Positions 1-8,532 of a stretch of DNA of 64,000 nucleotides are shown in pieces (position 1 is the first letter of the stretch; each line of letters opens with the position of its first letter). Below the pieces are notes generated by a model. It was not told the DNA's origin, did not search any database, and worked only from the letters and a program-made list of their open reading frames with translations. Made by a program: the position numbers and the translations under genes. The DNA comes from Hyphomicrobiales bacterium. GTDB taxonomy: Bacteria; Pseudomonadota; Alphaproteobacteria; Rhizobiales; Xanthobacteraceae. The stretch covers positions 1-64,000 of the forward strand of contig JACPOA010000017.1 of NCBI GenBank assembly GCA_016185205.1. Direction: 5' to 3'.

Positions 1-165
1 CTGTCGGCCGGCCGCGAGGACATGAGCGAGGAGACGCAGGCTTTGTGTTTCCTCGCCGGCGCCAATTCGATCTTCTACGGGCCGAAACTGCTCACCACGC
101 CCAACCCCGGGCGCGACCGCGACATGGCACTGCTCGACAAGTTGGGCTTAAGGCCGATGGAGTAA
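1..165 (+). CDS. bioB: Biotin synthase, C-terminal end (partial)
   Basis: The frame is open from the first base and ends at a TAA at 163-165, giving 54 residues. They read through the segments [22 protein letters not shown] and LLTTPNP, which are the conserved C-terminal signature of biotin synthase. This radical-SAM enzyme inserts sulfur into dethiobiotin in the last step of biotin synthesis. The catalytic CxxxCxxC cluster lies upstream, outside the window. The gene is convergent with crcB, with three bases between stop codons. The family assignment is secure; nothing can be said of the start or operon partners. Confidence 0.95.
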   Translation: MSAGREDMSEETQALCFLAGANSIFYGPKLLTTPNPGRDRDMALLDKLGLRPME

Positions 166-168
166 ATT

Positions 169-543
169 TCACGCGAAGTTGCGGACGAGAGCCAGCCCCG
201 CGAACAATCCCACGATCGAGAGCACTACAGACGCGATCACATAGAGTGCAGCCATGCCGAATTCGCCGCGCTCATAGAGCAGCGCGACGTCGAGCGAGAA
301 GGCCGAGAAGGTGGTGTAACCGCCAAGAATGCCGGTAGTGAGGAACAGCCGCCAATGCTGCGAGGCGTCGCCTTTGAACGCGAAATAGGCGGCGACCAGC
401 CCCATGATGAATGAGCCGGTGATATTGATCAGCGAGGTGCCATAGGGAAATGCCGTGCCGAGCATACGCGCCACCGCGAGGTTGATGCCGTGGCGCATCG
501 CGGCGCCGAGGCCACCGCCGAGAAACACTACGAGATAGCCCAT
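169..543 (-). CDS. crcB: Fluoride exporter CrcB/FluC
   Basis: A 124-residue, four-helix membrane protein typical in length for Fluc channels, which work as antiparallel dimers and passively export fluoride across the inner membrane. The segments GGGLGAAMRH near residue 10, PYGTSLINITGSF near 35-46 and GGYTTFSAFS near 75-85 are the family signatures; the Asn of the second and the Phe/Thr/Ser run of the third line the pore in characterised members. A single gene is present, as expected for a homodimer inserted in both topologies. A fluoride riboswitch with a terminator lies directly upstream (572-671), which independently supports the assignment and predicts induction by fluoride. Confidence 0.97.
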   Translation of the reverse strand: MGYLVVFLGGGLGAAMRHGINLAVARMLGTAFPYGTSLINITGSFIMGLVAAYFAFKGDASQHWRLFLTTGILGGYTTFSAFSLDVALLYERGEFGMAALYVIASVVLSIVGLFAGLALVRNFA

Positions 544-571
544 CGCTCAAGTCCTTGTGTTTCAGGGCAAC

Positions 572-592
572 AAAAAACCGCCCTGCGGCGGA
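572..592 (-). terminator. Intrinsic terminator of the crcB riboswitch
   Basis: Read on the minus strand the sequence is CCGCCGCAGGGCGG followed by six T. This gives a short GC-only stem and a U-tract between the fluoride aptamer and the crcB start codon. The position and form fit the expression platform of a transcription-terminating fluoride riboswitch: terminator formed without fluoride, prevented with it. Confidence 0.8.
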
Positions 593-614
593 CAGAGTCC
601 TGCCGGTTGTTGAC

Positions 615-671
615 GCGGCAGGAGTCATCAGCCCCTTGCGGGCGGTTATCGGGGGACCCCATCCCCATCGC
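615..671 (-). promoter_or_regulatory. Fluoride riboswitch (crcB motif) aptamer
   Basis: On the minus strand the segment reads GGGGATGGGGTCCCCCGATA, then AACCGCCCGCAAGGGG, then CTGATGACTCCTGC. This is the layout of the crcB-motif aptamer: a GGxGATGG 5' strand, a small internal hairpin, and the highly conserved CTGATGACTCCTGC-type 3' strand that forms the pseudoknot. It sits 75-130 bases upstream of the crcB start with a terminator in between. Call made by motif recognition; a covariance-model search against the fluoride riboswitch family would settle the exact ends. Confidence 0.9.
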
Positions 672-807
672 GAGAAAAGCTAACTTTGCGCTCCCGGCTC
701 GTCAATTGCGAATGCCGGCTCGGCACAGCAAGGCAGGGCTGCGTGGCAGATCGCGGCTTGAACGGCGCGCGGCGACCGCGCAGGATGCCGTCCCGTAACG
801 CCAGCCC

Positions 808-1380
808 GTGACTTTTGCATTGTCATTAGACCCCATTTCCCGCCGCCCCCGCCGCGCATTCGACTGGTCGACGGCGATCATTGGCCTGTTGGCGGGGGCC
901 GCCGCCGCCGCGGTTTATTGGCGCGACGGCTCCGAGCATTTCCTCGCCATCCTGATCGGCGACGTCTCGCTGTTCGGCGATATGCTGCCGAAGGTCCTGG
1001 CCGGCTGCCTGATCGGCGCCTTCGTCACGCTGCTGTTGCCGCGCGAGCAGGTGGCGCGCTGGGTCGGCCATGAATCCGGTTTTGCCGGTCTGCTGATCGC
1101 GGCGCTGTTCGGCTGCATCCTGCCCGGCGGTCCGATCACGATTTATCCGGTCGCCGGTGCGTTTCTCGCCATGGGCGCCGATGCCGGCGCGGTGATCGCC
1201 TTCATCACCAGCTGGACGCTGATCGGCTATACGCGCGCGCTGGTCTGGGAACTGCCGTTTTTCGGCGCCGACTTCGTGATCTGGCGCATCGTGGCGGCGG
1301 TGCCGTTGCCGATCCTCGCCGGGCTGCTGGCGCGCATGGTGGTCAAAGCCGGCTTGGCGCGGGGAGCGGGTGAATCATGA
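808..1380 (+). CDS. Split permease, subunit/half 1 (DUF318/ArsP-like)
   Basis: A 190-residue polytopic membrane protein with about five hydrophobic segments. Near residues 87-110 it carries HESGFAGLLIAALFGC followed by ILPGGPITIYPVA, a glycine/proline-rich re-entrant motif like that of the predicted permease family COG0701 (DUF318/ArsP). The next gene overlaps it by four bases (ATGA) and carries a parallel motif, so the two probably form one transporter as separate halves; single-chain members are usually about 300-350 residues. The substrate cannot be read from sequence. The start is a GTG at 808 with no clear ribosome binding site, so the N-terminus is uncertain. Confidence 0.7.
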   Translation: MTFALSLDPISRRPRRAFDWSTAIIGLLAGAAAAAVYWRDGSEHFLAILIGDVSLFGDMLPKVLAGCLIGAFVTLLLPREQVARWVGHESGFAGLLIAALFGCILPGGPITIYPVAGAFLAMGADAGAVIAFITSWTLIGYTRALVWELPFFGADFVIWRIVAAVPLPILAGLLARMVVKAGLARGAGES

Positions 1381-1871
1381 CGCTCGCCATCGATATTCTG
1401 CTCTGGCTCGCGGTCGCCGCCCTGGCGTTCTTGGCCGCCACGCGCGGCCGCGTGCTGTTCAACGACGGCGCGCGCGACGGCGTCACCGAGTTCATCAAGC
1501 TGCTGCCGCGCATCGGCATCGGCGTGGTCGGCTCGGGCTTCGTCGCCGAGGTACTGCCAAAGGCCTTGATCGGGCCCTGGCTCGGCCCGGAATCGGGATT
1601 GCTCGGCGTCGCCATCGCGACGCTCGGCGGCGCGCTCACGCCGGGCGGGCCGGTGGTCGGCTTTTCGATCGGCGCCGCCGCGCTCAAGAGCGGCGCCGGC
1701 GCGCCGCAGGTGATCGCCTATTCCACCGCCTGGGCGCTTTACGCGGTCCACCGGCTGCTGATCTGGGAAGTTCCCATGATGCCGGTACGCATGGTCTGGC
1801 TGCGCGCGGTGGTGTCGCTGCCGCTGCCGTTCATCGCGGCGGCGGTCGCGATCGCGCTCGGCAGGCCGTGA
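1377..1871 (+). CDS. Split permease, subunit/half 2 (DUF318/ArsP-like)
   Basis: A 164-residue membrane protein translationally coupled to the preceding gene through ATGA at 1377-1380. Residues near 73-95 read ESGLLGVAIATLGGALTPGG, mirroring the ESG...PGGP motif of the upstream half and supporting a pseudo-symmetric two-subunit permease of the COG0701 type. Hydrophobic segments occupy most of the chain. Its stop codon is directly followed by the stop of the convergent lytic transglycosylase, so no terminator fits between them. Substrate unknown; arsenical or metal efflux would be a guess from the family only. Confidence 0.7.
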   Translation: MTLAIDILLWLAVAALAFLAATRGRVLFNDGARDGVTEFIKLLPRIGIGVVGSGFVAEVLPKALIGPWLGPESGLLGVAIATLGGALTPGGPVVGFSIGAAALKSGAGAPQVIAYSTAWALYAVHRLLIWEVPMMPVRMVWLRAVVSLPLPFIAAAVAIALGRP

Positions 1872-2957
1872 TTATTTATACGTGCCGCGCGTCGTGACCG
1901 CGAGGCGCAGCGTCTTGGCGCGGGCGGGTTTTTCGGCGCGCTTTGGCTTGTAATGAGCGCTTTTACGTGCCGCCAGCTGCATCGCGCCCTTGGCGGTTTT
2001 CGCCGGGGATGAAACCGCGGTCTTTTCGGTCTTCACGATGGTCGCGACGCGAGCGGTGTACTTTGCAGTGGCCTGTGCTGCGATCTTTTGGATCGGGCCG
2101 TGCGGTGCGGCCGTCACGACGCGTGTGAACGGCGACCGCATCGGCAACGGAATCTGCGACGGCCCATTCCAGGCATGCAAGCCGGCCGCTTCCTGACAGG
2201 GCGCGCGGCGTGGCAGCCTGATCTCGGGCGTGCCGGCCTCGGCCACTTTCCAGTTCTCCGCGGGCCGTCCGGTGATGATCTTGACGTAGCCTTGCGTCTC
2301 TTGTGGCAACTTGCCCTTCTTGGTGAGCCACGCCTCGATCCGTTTCGGCCCGGCATTATAGGCGGCGGCGGCGAGGCCGAGATTGCCGAACTGCCGGAAC
2401 AGGCTGCGCAGCAGTCGCGCCGAGGCAGGGATTGCCTCGATCGGATCGAACGGATTGCGCAAACCGACGCTGGCCGCGGTCTCGGGCATGAACTGGGCGA
2501 CGCCTTGCGCGCCGGCGCGGCTCACCACGTCGGGCTTGAAACCGCTTTCCTGGAATAGCAGGCGGATGAAGAACGGGATCGGCAGGTTGTTCGACTCGGC
2601 CGCCTTGGTCAGCGCCTCGCAGACCTCCTGCCGCGAGCGATGGACGACGGGCTTCGGCGCAGACTGCGGCTCCAACACCGGCTCGATGGCGGTCTGCGTC
2701 GGGATTTCGATCGGGCGGTCGGATGGCACGGCGACGACGACAAAGGCGTCTTCCGTCATCGTGGCTTTGTTTTCGATGGGGGCGGCGGACGTTTGTTGTG
2801 GCGGCGAGCTTGTTTCGGCGCGCGGCGCGGAGATGTCCGCGTGATTTTCGACGGCCGGGAGGCCGGAGAATTCATCGCGTGAAAATTTTGGTTCGGCGCC
2901 GGTCGAGCCGGAAAACGTCATAAGGCATAGGCAAGCGGGAACGAACAGCGTCCGCAT
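1872..2957 (-). CDS. Lytic murein transglycosylase, SLT domain
   Basis: A 361-residue protein beginning with a signal-like segment (MRTLFVPACLCLMTFSGSTG). After a low-complexity linker, an SLT/goose-lysozyme-type domain spans roughly residues 110-235. Diagnostic elements are the catalytic glutamate in RLLFQESGFKP, GAQGVAQFMPETA, and AAAAYNAGPKRIEAW. The enzyme should cleave the MurNAc-GlcNAc bond in the periplasm with formation of 1,6-anhydro ends. The C-terminal ~110 residues are basic and Ala/Lys/Thr-rich without a recognised domain. Family membership is clear; the specific paralogue and physiological role are not. Confidence 0.9.
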   Translation of the reverse strand: MRTLFVPACLCLMTFSGSTGAEPKFSRDEFSGLPAVENHADISAPRAETSSPPQQTSAAPIENKATMTEDAFVVVAVPSDRPIEIPTQTAIEPVLEPQSAPKPVVHRSRQEVCEALTKAAESNNLPIPFFIRLLFQESGFKPDVVSRAGAQGVAQFMPETAASVGLRNPFDPIEAIPASARLLRSLFRQFGNLGLAAAAYNAGPKRIEAWLTKKGKLPQETQGYVKIITGRPAENWKVAEAGTPEIRLPRRAPCQEAAGLHAWNGPSQIPLPMRSPFTRVVTAAPHGPIQKIAAQATAKYTARVATIVKTEKTAVSSPAKTAKGAMQLAARKSAHYKPKRAEKPARAKTLRLAVTTRGTYK

Positions 2958-3140
2958 TCATAAGTTCCTTGACGGGCGGCGCTGAGGCGCGGCCGTGCTG
3001 TGACGATGAAAAGGAGGAGCCCCCTTTGCTGCCGCGGCTTATTTCGACAAAACGGGACAGATGTTGGGAGATGTTGCGGCGCGAGGACGGCAATATGACA
3101 AGCGTTCGCCGCGGCGCCGCCGCAGTTCCGCGCGCGGAAC

Positions 3141-3344
3141 CTACAGCTCGATCTTGCTGAATATCGTAATGTTCAGATCGAGCTTTTCGCTCGACAACGT
3201 CACCGCGGCGGTGAGGTTTTCGCCGCTGTGCAATTTACCGGTGGTGACGGCGGTGCGAACGACTTTTTCGATTTCGCTCTGCGCCTTGAAGCTGACATTC
3301 TTCAGGAACCGGCCGACCGCCACTTTCAATGCCTCGTCGTTCAT
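3141..3344 (-). CDS. DUF6494 family small protein
   Basis: A 67-residue protein starting MNDEALKVAVGRFLKN and ending in a predicted beta strand (LDLNITIFSKIEL). The pattern of an N-terminal helix with FLKxV, a central helix EIEKVVRTAV, a GKL turn and a final pair of strands fits the short DUF6494 family common in Alphaproteobacteria. No function is established for the family. It is a lone gene between the transglycosylase and the bactofilin. Confidence 0.75.
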   Translation of the reverse strand: MNDEALKVAVGRFLKNVSFKAQSEIEKVVRTAVTTGKLHSGENLTAAVTLSSEKLDLNITIFSKIEL

Positions 3345-3555
3345 GGGCCTATCTTAAAGCCGCAGATGGGCGCCGAGACAAGTCCCGCCGCGCCGGCGCT
3401 CTCGGATTTAGTTAACGCGGCCAACGCGCGTGACGGGAACCGGGCGGCGTTATCCGTATTTCCAACTTCCGCTGGCCCGCGCCCGATATTAACGGATACT
3501 GATATCCAGTCGAATGACGTCGGAACCGTCAGTGCCTTAAGCGAGGAGACTAAAG

Positions 3556-4062
3556 TTGAGCTATTTTTCCCAATCAAAAGGCGAGCGCGATATGAAGAAT
3601 GCCAAGCAACCCGCGGGCGAGCCCAGGCTCAATGAGCAAGCGACGCCCGGCAAGGACGTCGTCTCGGTCCTTGGCCAGGGCATGCTGATCACAGGCAACA
3701 TTGTCTGTGCCGGTTCCGTGCAGATTTTCGGACGCGTGACCGGCGACATTCATGCCTCGCAGCTCATGATCTGCGAAGGGGCCAAGGTCGAGGGCAAGAT
3801 CATCGCGCCGGAAACGACCATCCAGGGCACCTTCAGCGGCACCATCAATGCCAACAACGTCAAGCTGCAGAGCACGGCGGTGGTCGATGGCGAGATCTTC
3901 AACAAGTCGCTGACCATCGAGCAGGACGCGCTGTTCGAAGGCGTGGCGCGCCGGCTCGACAAGCCGGTGTCCCCGCCATCGAGCGCCCAGATCAAGGGCG
4001 AAGACATCGCGCCAGCCTTGTCGCCGCAAACGGCGCCGCTGTTGGCTGATACCGGACGCTAA
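3556..4062 (+). CDS. Bactofilin (polymer-forming cytoskeletal protein)
   Basis: A 168-residue protein with a bactofilin (DUF583) core at roughly residues 38-140. It shows the regular beta-helix repeat of hydrophobic and Gly/Asp turns, for example VSVLGQGMLITGNI, GSVQIFGRVTGDIHA and GAKVEGKIIAPE, flanked by disordered Pro-rich tails as usual. Bactofilins self-assemble into membrane-associated filaments that localise cell-wall or polysaccharide enzymes. The start is taken as TTG at 3556 because a GAGGAG box lies seven bases upstream; the ATG at 3592 is the alternative and loses only the non-core tail. The stop codon overlaps that of the convergent sugar kinase. Confidence 0.93.
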   Translation: MSYFSQSKGERDMKNAKQPAGEPRLNEQATPGKDVVSVLGQGMLITGNIVCAGSVQIFGRVTGDIHASQLMICEGAKVEGKIIAPETTIQGTFSGTINANNVKLQSTAVVDGEIFNKSLTIEQDALFEGVARRLDKPVSPPSSAQIKGEDIAPALSPQTAPLLADTGR

Positions 4063-4985
4063 TGCACCGCCGTGCCGGCGCGCGGCACGATCGCGCCGCG
4101 GTGGCGGATGACTTCGCCGGCCAGCTGATGCGCGGCGCCGGCGGCTTCCATCGGATTGCGGCCGGCGAGCCGCGCCGCGAGATAGCCGGCATTGAAGCCG
4201 TCGCCGGCCGCGGTCGGATCGATCGGCACCACGACATCGGGCACCGGCACCGCCTCGCGCGCGCCGGCGCTCGCGATCAGCGCGCTGTTCGGCCCGTTTT
4301 TCACCACGATTTCGCCGATGCCGAACGCCTGTAGCCGTTCGATGGTGGCCTCGGGCGAGGGATCGCCCCACAGCACCGCCTCATCGTCATAGGCCGGCAG
4401 CGCGATATCGACGCGCTTGAGCGCCTCCGCCACCACGGTGCGCGCGCGCGTGAGATCGCCGTTCCAGCCGCGCGGCCGAAAATTTCCGTCGAAGGCGATC
4501 TTGGCGCCATTGCCGCGCGCAAGCTCGATCGCGGCGAGGAAACGTCCGAGCCCGACATTGGAGTAGAGCGACAGCGTGATGCCGGAAAAATAGACCAGCC
4601 GCACCGCCGTAACAGCCTCGGCCACGCGGCCCCAATTCGGCAGCTCGAACAGATCGCGTGCCGGCGCCGCCTCGCGCCAGGTGTGAACGCGGCGCGTTCC
4701 CTGCGCGTCGGCGTCGACCAGCGCCAAGGCCGGCAGCCGGTCGGGCGCGCGCAGGATCAGGTCGGTGGCGATGCCTTCCGCTTTCGCCAGCGACACGATG
4801 GCGTCGGAAAAGGGATCGTCGCCGAGCGCGCTCGCGAATGCTACAGGCACACGCGCGCGCGCCAGATAAATCGCGGTGTTGAAGGTATCGCCGGAGCTCG
4901 CGAGCGCAAAGCGGCCATCGCCGCCGCGGCTAAGTTCCACCGTCGCCTCGCCGATGCAGATGGCACGTTTTGTGGGCTCGTTCAT
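4059..4985 (-). CDS. kdgK: PfkB-family sugar kinase, probably 2-dehydro-3-deoxygluconokinase
   Basis: A 308-residue ribokinase-like enzyme. The start MNEPTKRAICIGEATVEL at 4985 matches the family N-terminus; longer open frame upstream is ignored. The PfkB signature is present as DPTAAGDGFNAGYLA near residues 245-260, with the catalytic Asp in AAGDG, and an IAFDGNFRPRGW motif near 170 is typical of KDG kinases. It should phosphorylate a ketoacid sugar such as 2-keto-3-deoxygluconate with ATP. KdgK is the best match in pattern; fructokinase-like members cannot be excluded without a search. Confidence 0.75.
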   Translation of the reverse strand: MNEPTKRAICIGEATVELSRGGDGRFALASSGDTFNTAIYLARARVPVAFASALGDDPFSDAIVSLAKAEGIATDLILRAPDRLPALALVDADAQGTRRVHTWREAAPARDLFELPNWGRVAEAVTAVRLVYFSGITLSLYSNVGLGRFLAAIELARGNGAKIAFDGNFRPRGWNGDLTRARTVVAEALKRVDIALPAYDDEAVLWGDPSPEATIERLQAFGIGEIVVKNGPNSALIASAGAREAVPVPDVVVPIDPTAAGDGFNAGYLAARLAGRNPMEAAGAAHQLAGEVIRHRGAIVPRAGTAVH

Positions 4986-5205
4986 GCCGGCCTGCCTATC
5001 ACGGACCGCCGTTGCGCGCATCGGGTCGAACCGGCAGCGGCGTCCATTGGGCCGCCGCACGTTTTGCGGAACCGGCAAACGTGTTACCTTGCCGTGGGGC
5101 GAGGATACGTTTATCGGCATGGCCGTGAACAGACCCGGAATGAATTCCGGCCGCTTATGATTTTGCCCGCTGGTTGGGTGCCGGCCGGCGGCGCATGGGG
5201 GGGCG

Positions 5206-7410
5206 ATGGCTGAGGATATCAAGGCGGATTCGGAGATTTCGGCCGAGGCCCTGCGCAAGGCGGAGGAATACGTCCAGCAGGAAGAGGGCGCCGCCAACCG
5301 GCTGTCCGGCTGGGCCGGCATCAGCGTGACGGCGATCGCCGTCGCCATGACCCTGTTCCATCTCTACGCCGCCTACGACATCGTGCCGACGATCCCGCTG
5401 CGTTACACCCACGTCGCCTTCGTCCTGCTGCTCAGCTTCCTGCTGTTCCCGCTGGCCAACCGTTTCCGCAACCGCATCATGTGGTTCGACGTGATCCCGC
5501 CGCTGCTCGGGATCGCGACCATCGTCTACGCGCTGATGCAGGGCGACGATTTCACCGACCGCGCCGCGGTGCCGGAAAAGTGGGATGTCATCCTCGGCGT
5601 CATCTTCATCATGCTGGTGCTGGAGGCGGCGCGGCGGACCACCGGCTGGATCATGCCGTTCGTGGCGGTGTGCTTCATTCTCTACGCCTATTTCGGCCCG
5701 AGCCTGCCGCCACCATGGACGCACCGCGGCTACGATCTGGCGCGGCTAGTCGGGCATCTGTTCATCACGCTGGAGGGCATCTTCGGCGTCCCGGTCGACG
5801 TGTCGGCGACGCTGATCATCATGTTCACGATCTACGGCGCCATCCTGTTTCACTCGGGCGCCGGCAAATTCTTCATCGACTTCTCGCTTGGCGTCATGGG
5901 CAACAAACCGTCAAGCGCCGGCCGCGCGGTGGTGGCATCCTCGTTCCTGCTCGGCGGTCCGTCGGGCTCGGGCGTCGCCACCACGGTGATGATCGGCACG
6001 GTGGCCTGGCCGATGCTCAGGAAAGCCGGCTTCGAGCCCAATGCCGCCGGCGGCTTGCTGGCGGCCGGCGGACTTGGCGCCATCATTTCGCCGCCGGTGC
6101 TGGGCGCCGCCGCCTTCCTGATCGCCGAGTTTCTCAAGATCAGCTATCTCGACGTGATCTGGATGGCGGCCATCCCGACGCTGCTCTACTATCTCTCGCT
6201 TCTGTTCATGGTCGAACTCGACGCGATGCGCTTCGGCGCGCACGAGGTGATGTTCAAGCCGGAGATGACAGTCGGGCAGATGACCAGGCGTTACGGCTTC
6301 CACTTCGTCTCGCTGGTCGCCGTCATCGTCTTCATGGTGATCGGCTATTCGCCGATGCTGTCGGTGTTTTATTCGACCGTGCTCGCCTTCGGGATGAGCG
6401 CGCTCGCGCCCGAGACCGCGCTCGGTCCGCGCAAGCTGCTGCTTCCGCTGTTGGTGATTGGCTTCGCCGCCGCCGGGTTGTTCATGATACCTCCGATCAG
6501 GGCTTCGGCCTTCGCCGCGGCATTTGAGTCATGGTTCCCGCTGGTGATCCTGATCGTGATTGGCGGGCTGGCGATCATCGGTCTCAGTCCTGCCGGCCAG
6601 CGCGCCATACCGTCATCGAAGAAGCTCACCGCCGCGATGGCCGACGGCTCGATCGGCGTGCTCAGCGCGGCGACCACCTGCGCCGCGGCCGGCATCATCG
6701 TCGGCATCGTCACGCTCACCGGCCTCGGCCTGAAGTTTTCCGCCATCGTCATCGACTTCGCCGGCGGCAGCCTGCTGATGACTGCGATCTATACCGCGCT
6801 GGTGGTCTGGATCATCGGCCTCGCGGTGCCGGTGACTGCGTCCTACATCATCTGCGCGGTGATCGCCGCTCCAGCCTTGACCAAGCTCGGCGTGCCGGAC
6901 TTCGCCGCGCACATGTTCATTTTCTATTACGCGGTGCTGTCGGAAGTCTCGCCGCCTACCGCGCTGTCGCCGTTCGCGGCTGCCGCCATCACAGGCGGCG
7001 ACCCTTACATCACCACCATGCAGGCCTGGAAATACACGCTGCCGGCCTTCCTGGTGCCGTTCGTATTTGTGCTCGACCCGCAGGGCGTCGGGCTGCTGCT
7101 GAAAATTCCGAAGGATGGCTCGATCTATGACATCGTCTGGATCACGCTGAAGACCGGCATCGGGCTGGGCGCGCTCGCCGCGGCGGCGCAGAACTGGGCG
7201 CTGCGGCGCAATACCACCGCCGAGCGGGCCTTGTGGCTGTTGGCCGGGCTGTTGCTGGTGTTCCCGAGCCTGATCGAGGGACTGGCGGAAACCATCTCCG
7301 GCTTCGACATCCCGTATCCAGCGCCATTCGGTCTGGCCTTGGGGGCGGCAATTTTGTTAAAGCAGAAACTCGTTCCACTCAAACCGGCAACTGAAACAAG
7401 CCGGCATTAA
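5206..7410 (+). CDS. TRAP transporter fused permease (TAXI type, 4TM+12TM)
   Basis: A 734-residue, highly hydrophobic protein combining the small (DctQ-like) and large (DctM-like) TRAP membrane subunits in one chain, the usual form in TAXI-TRAP systems. Recognisable stretches include FFIDFSLGVMGNKPSSAGRA near 223, GPSGSGVATTVMIGTVAWP near 250, AGGLGAIISPPVLGAAAF near 287 and YYAVLSEVSPPTALSPFAAA near 575. It would import an organic acid using a sodium or proton gradient. The solute-binding protein follows 20 bases downstream. Substrate not predictable; known TAXI systems often handle dicarboxylates such as 2-oxoglutarate or glutamate-like compounds. Confidence 0.95.
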   Translation: MAEDIKADSEISAEALRKAEEYVQQEEGAANRLSGWAGISVTAIAVAMTLFHLYAAYDIVPTIPLRYTHVAFVLLLSFLLFPLANRFRNRIMWFDVIPPLLGIATIVYALMQGDDFTDRAAVPEKWDVILGVIFIMLVLEAARRTTGWIMPFVAVCFILYAYFGPSLPPPWTHRGYDLARLVGHLFITLEGIFGVPVDVSATLIIMFTIYGAILFHSGAGKFFIDFSLGVMGNKPSSAGRAVVASSFLLGGPSGSGVATTVMIGTVAWPMLRKAGFEPNAAGGLLAAGGLGAIISPPVLGAAAFLIAEFLKISYLDVIWMAAIPTLLYYLSLLFMVELDAMRFGAHEVMFKPEMTVGQMTRRYGFHFVSLVAVIVFMVIGYSPMLSVFYSTVLAFGMSALAPETALGPRKLLLPLLVIGFAAAGLFMIPPIRASAFAAAFESWFPLVILIVIGGLAIIGLSPAGQRAIPSSKKLTAAMADGSIGVLSAATTCAAAGIIVGIVTLTGLGLKFSAIVIDFAGGSLLMTAIYTALVVWIIGLAVPVTASYIICAVIAAPALTKLGVPDFAAHMFIFYYAVLSEVSPPTALSPFAAAAITGGDPYITTMQAWKYTLPAFLVPFVFVLDPQGVGLLLKIPKDGSIYDIVWITLKTGIGLGALAAAAQNWALRRNTTAERALWLLAGLLLVFPSLIEGLAETISGFDIPYPAPFGLALGAAILLKQKLVPLKPATETSRH

Positions 7411-7430
7411 ACAGACATAAGGAGGAAGCG

Positions 7431-8405
7431 ATGTTGAGCAGACGATCCAAGAGACTAGCGACATTGGTACTGGTACTCGGCGGCGTGCTGGTCGCCGGCG
7501 GCGTGGTCGCGCAGCAGCGCGCGATTTCAATCGCGACTGGCGGCACCGGTGGCGTCTACTATCCGCTCGGCGGCGGCCTCGCCAATGTGCTGTCGAAGGT
7601 GATCCCCGGCTTGCAGGCGACGGCGGAAGTCACCGGCGGCTCGGTCGACAATCTCAAGCTGATCAATGCCGGCCGCAGCGAACTCGCTTTCGTCATGGTC
7701 GACGCCGCGCTCGACGCCTACAAGGGGCAGGACAAGTTCAAGGGCACCGAGGTGCCGGTCCGCACCTTGATGGTGCTCTATCCGAACCAGATGCACGTGG
7801 TGACCATCGAGGGCACCGGCATCGAGAAAATGGCCGACCTCAAGGGCAAGCGCGTCTCCACCGGTTCCGGCGGCAGCGCCACCGAGGTGATGGCGTTCCG
7901 CGTCATCGAAGCGGCCGGCCTCGACAAGGACAAGGACATGAAGCGCGAGCGGCTCGGCGTCGCCGAGTCCACCAACGCCCTCAAGGACCGCAAGATCGAT
8001 GCCTATTTCTGGGTCGGCGGCCTGCCGACCGCGGCGGTGACCGATCTCGCCGCCAGCCCCGGCGTCAAAATCAAGCTGGTCGACCATGGCGATCTGGCCA
8101 CCAAGATGAACGCCAAATACGGCAACCTGTACGCCTCGAGCACGATCAAGGCCGGCACCTATCCCGGTCAGGACAAGGACAACATCAACACCGTGGTGTG
8201 GAACATCCTGGTTTCCAACGCCAAGATGTCCGAGCAGGATGCCTACACCATCGTCAAGACAATCTTCGACAAGAAGGCGGATCTGGTCGCCGTGCACGGC
8301 GAAGCCAAGAACTTCGACCTGAAGAACCAGGTCAAGGACTATTCGCCGATCCCATGGCATCCGGGCGCGGTGAAATATTTCACCGAGCACGGCGTGAAGA
8401 TGTGA
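7431..8405 (+). CDS. TAXI-family TRAP transporter solute-binding protein
   Basis: A 324-residue periplasmic binding protein with a signal peptide (basic start MLSRRSKRLATLVLVLG, hydrophobic core, likely cut after VVAQ). The mature start has ISIATGGTGGVYYPLGG, the signature of the TAXI (TRAP-associated extracytoplasmic immunogenic) family; ELAFVMVDAALDAYKG and KGKRVSTGSGGSATEV are further family stretches. An excellent AAGGAGG box sits just upstream, predicting more translation than the permease, as expected for a binding protein. It pairs with the fused permease directly upstream. Confidence 0.95.
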   Translation: MLSRRSKRLATLVLVLGGVLVAGGVVAQQRAISIATGGTGGVYYPLGGGLANVLSKVIPGLQATAEVTGGSVDNLKLINAGRSELAFVMVDAALDAYKGQDKFKGTEVPVRTLMVLYPNQMHVVTIEGTGIEKMADLKGKRVSTGSGGSATEVMAFRVIEAAGLDKDKDMKRERLGVAESTNALKDRKIDAYFWVGGLPTAAVTDLAASPGVKIKLVDHGDLATKMNAKYGNLYASSTIKAGTYPGQDKDNINTVVWNILVSNAKMSEQDAYTIVKTIFDKKADLVAVHGEAKNFDLKNQVKDYSPIPWHPGAVKYFTEHGVKM

Positions 8406-8422
8406 GGCTTCGTGCTCCGGAT

Positions 8423-8449
8423 GCGGCGCAGCACAAAGTGGTGCGCCGC
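8423..8449. terminator. GC-rich hairpin after the TAXI gene
   Basis: A 12-bp inverted repeat with one mismatch (GCGGCGCAGCAC, AAA loop, GTGGTGCGCCGC) lies 18 bases after the TAXI stop codon and between convergent genes. There is no T-tract, so it may act as an mRNA-end stabiliser or a weak bidirectional terminator. Confidence 0.5.
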
Positions 8450-8485
8450 TGATCCCGGGCCGTTCCAAACTCTGAATGCGTAAAG

Positions 8486-8532
8486 GTCCCGGGTCTGCAG
8501 CGTACCACTACGCGGTGCGCTGCGCCCGGGAC
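8486..8532. repeat. Dispersed-type palindromic element overlapping znuB 3' end
   Basis: The element opens with GTCCCGGG (8486-8493) and closes with CCCGGGAC (8525-8532), with inner complementary arms (CAGCG/CGCTG and ACC/GGT). Palindromes with this GTCCCGGGTCTGC...GCGCCCGGGAC layout are common interspersed elements in Bradyrhizobium and its relatives. It overlaps the znuB stop codon and encodes that protein's last residues. Confidence 0.55.

Noticed and set aside
7527-8468. A 313-codon minus-strand frame opposite the TAXI protein
   Set aside because: His/Asp/Gly-biased antisense translation without family resemblance or ribosome binding site.
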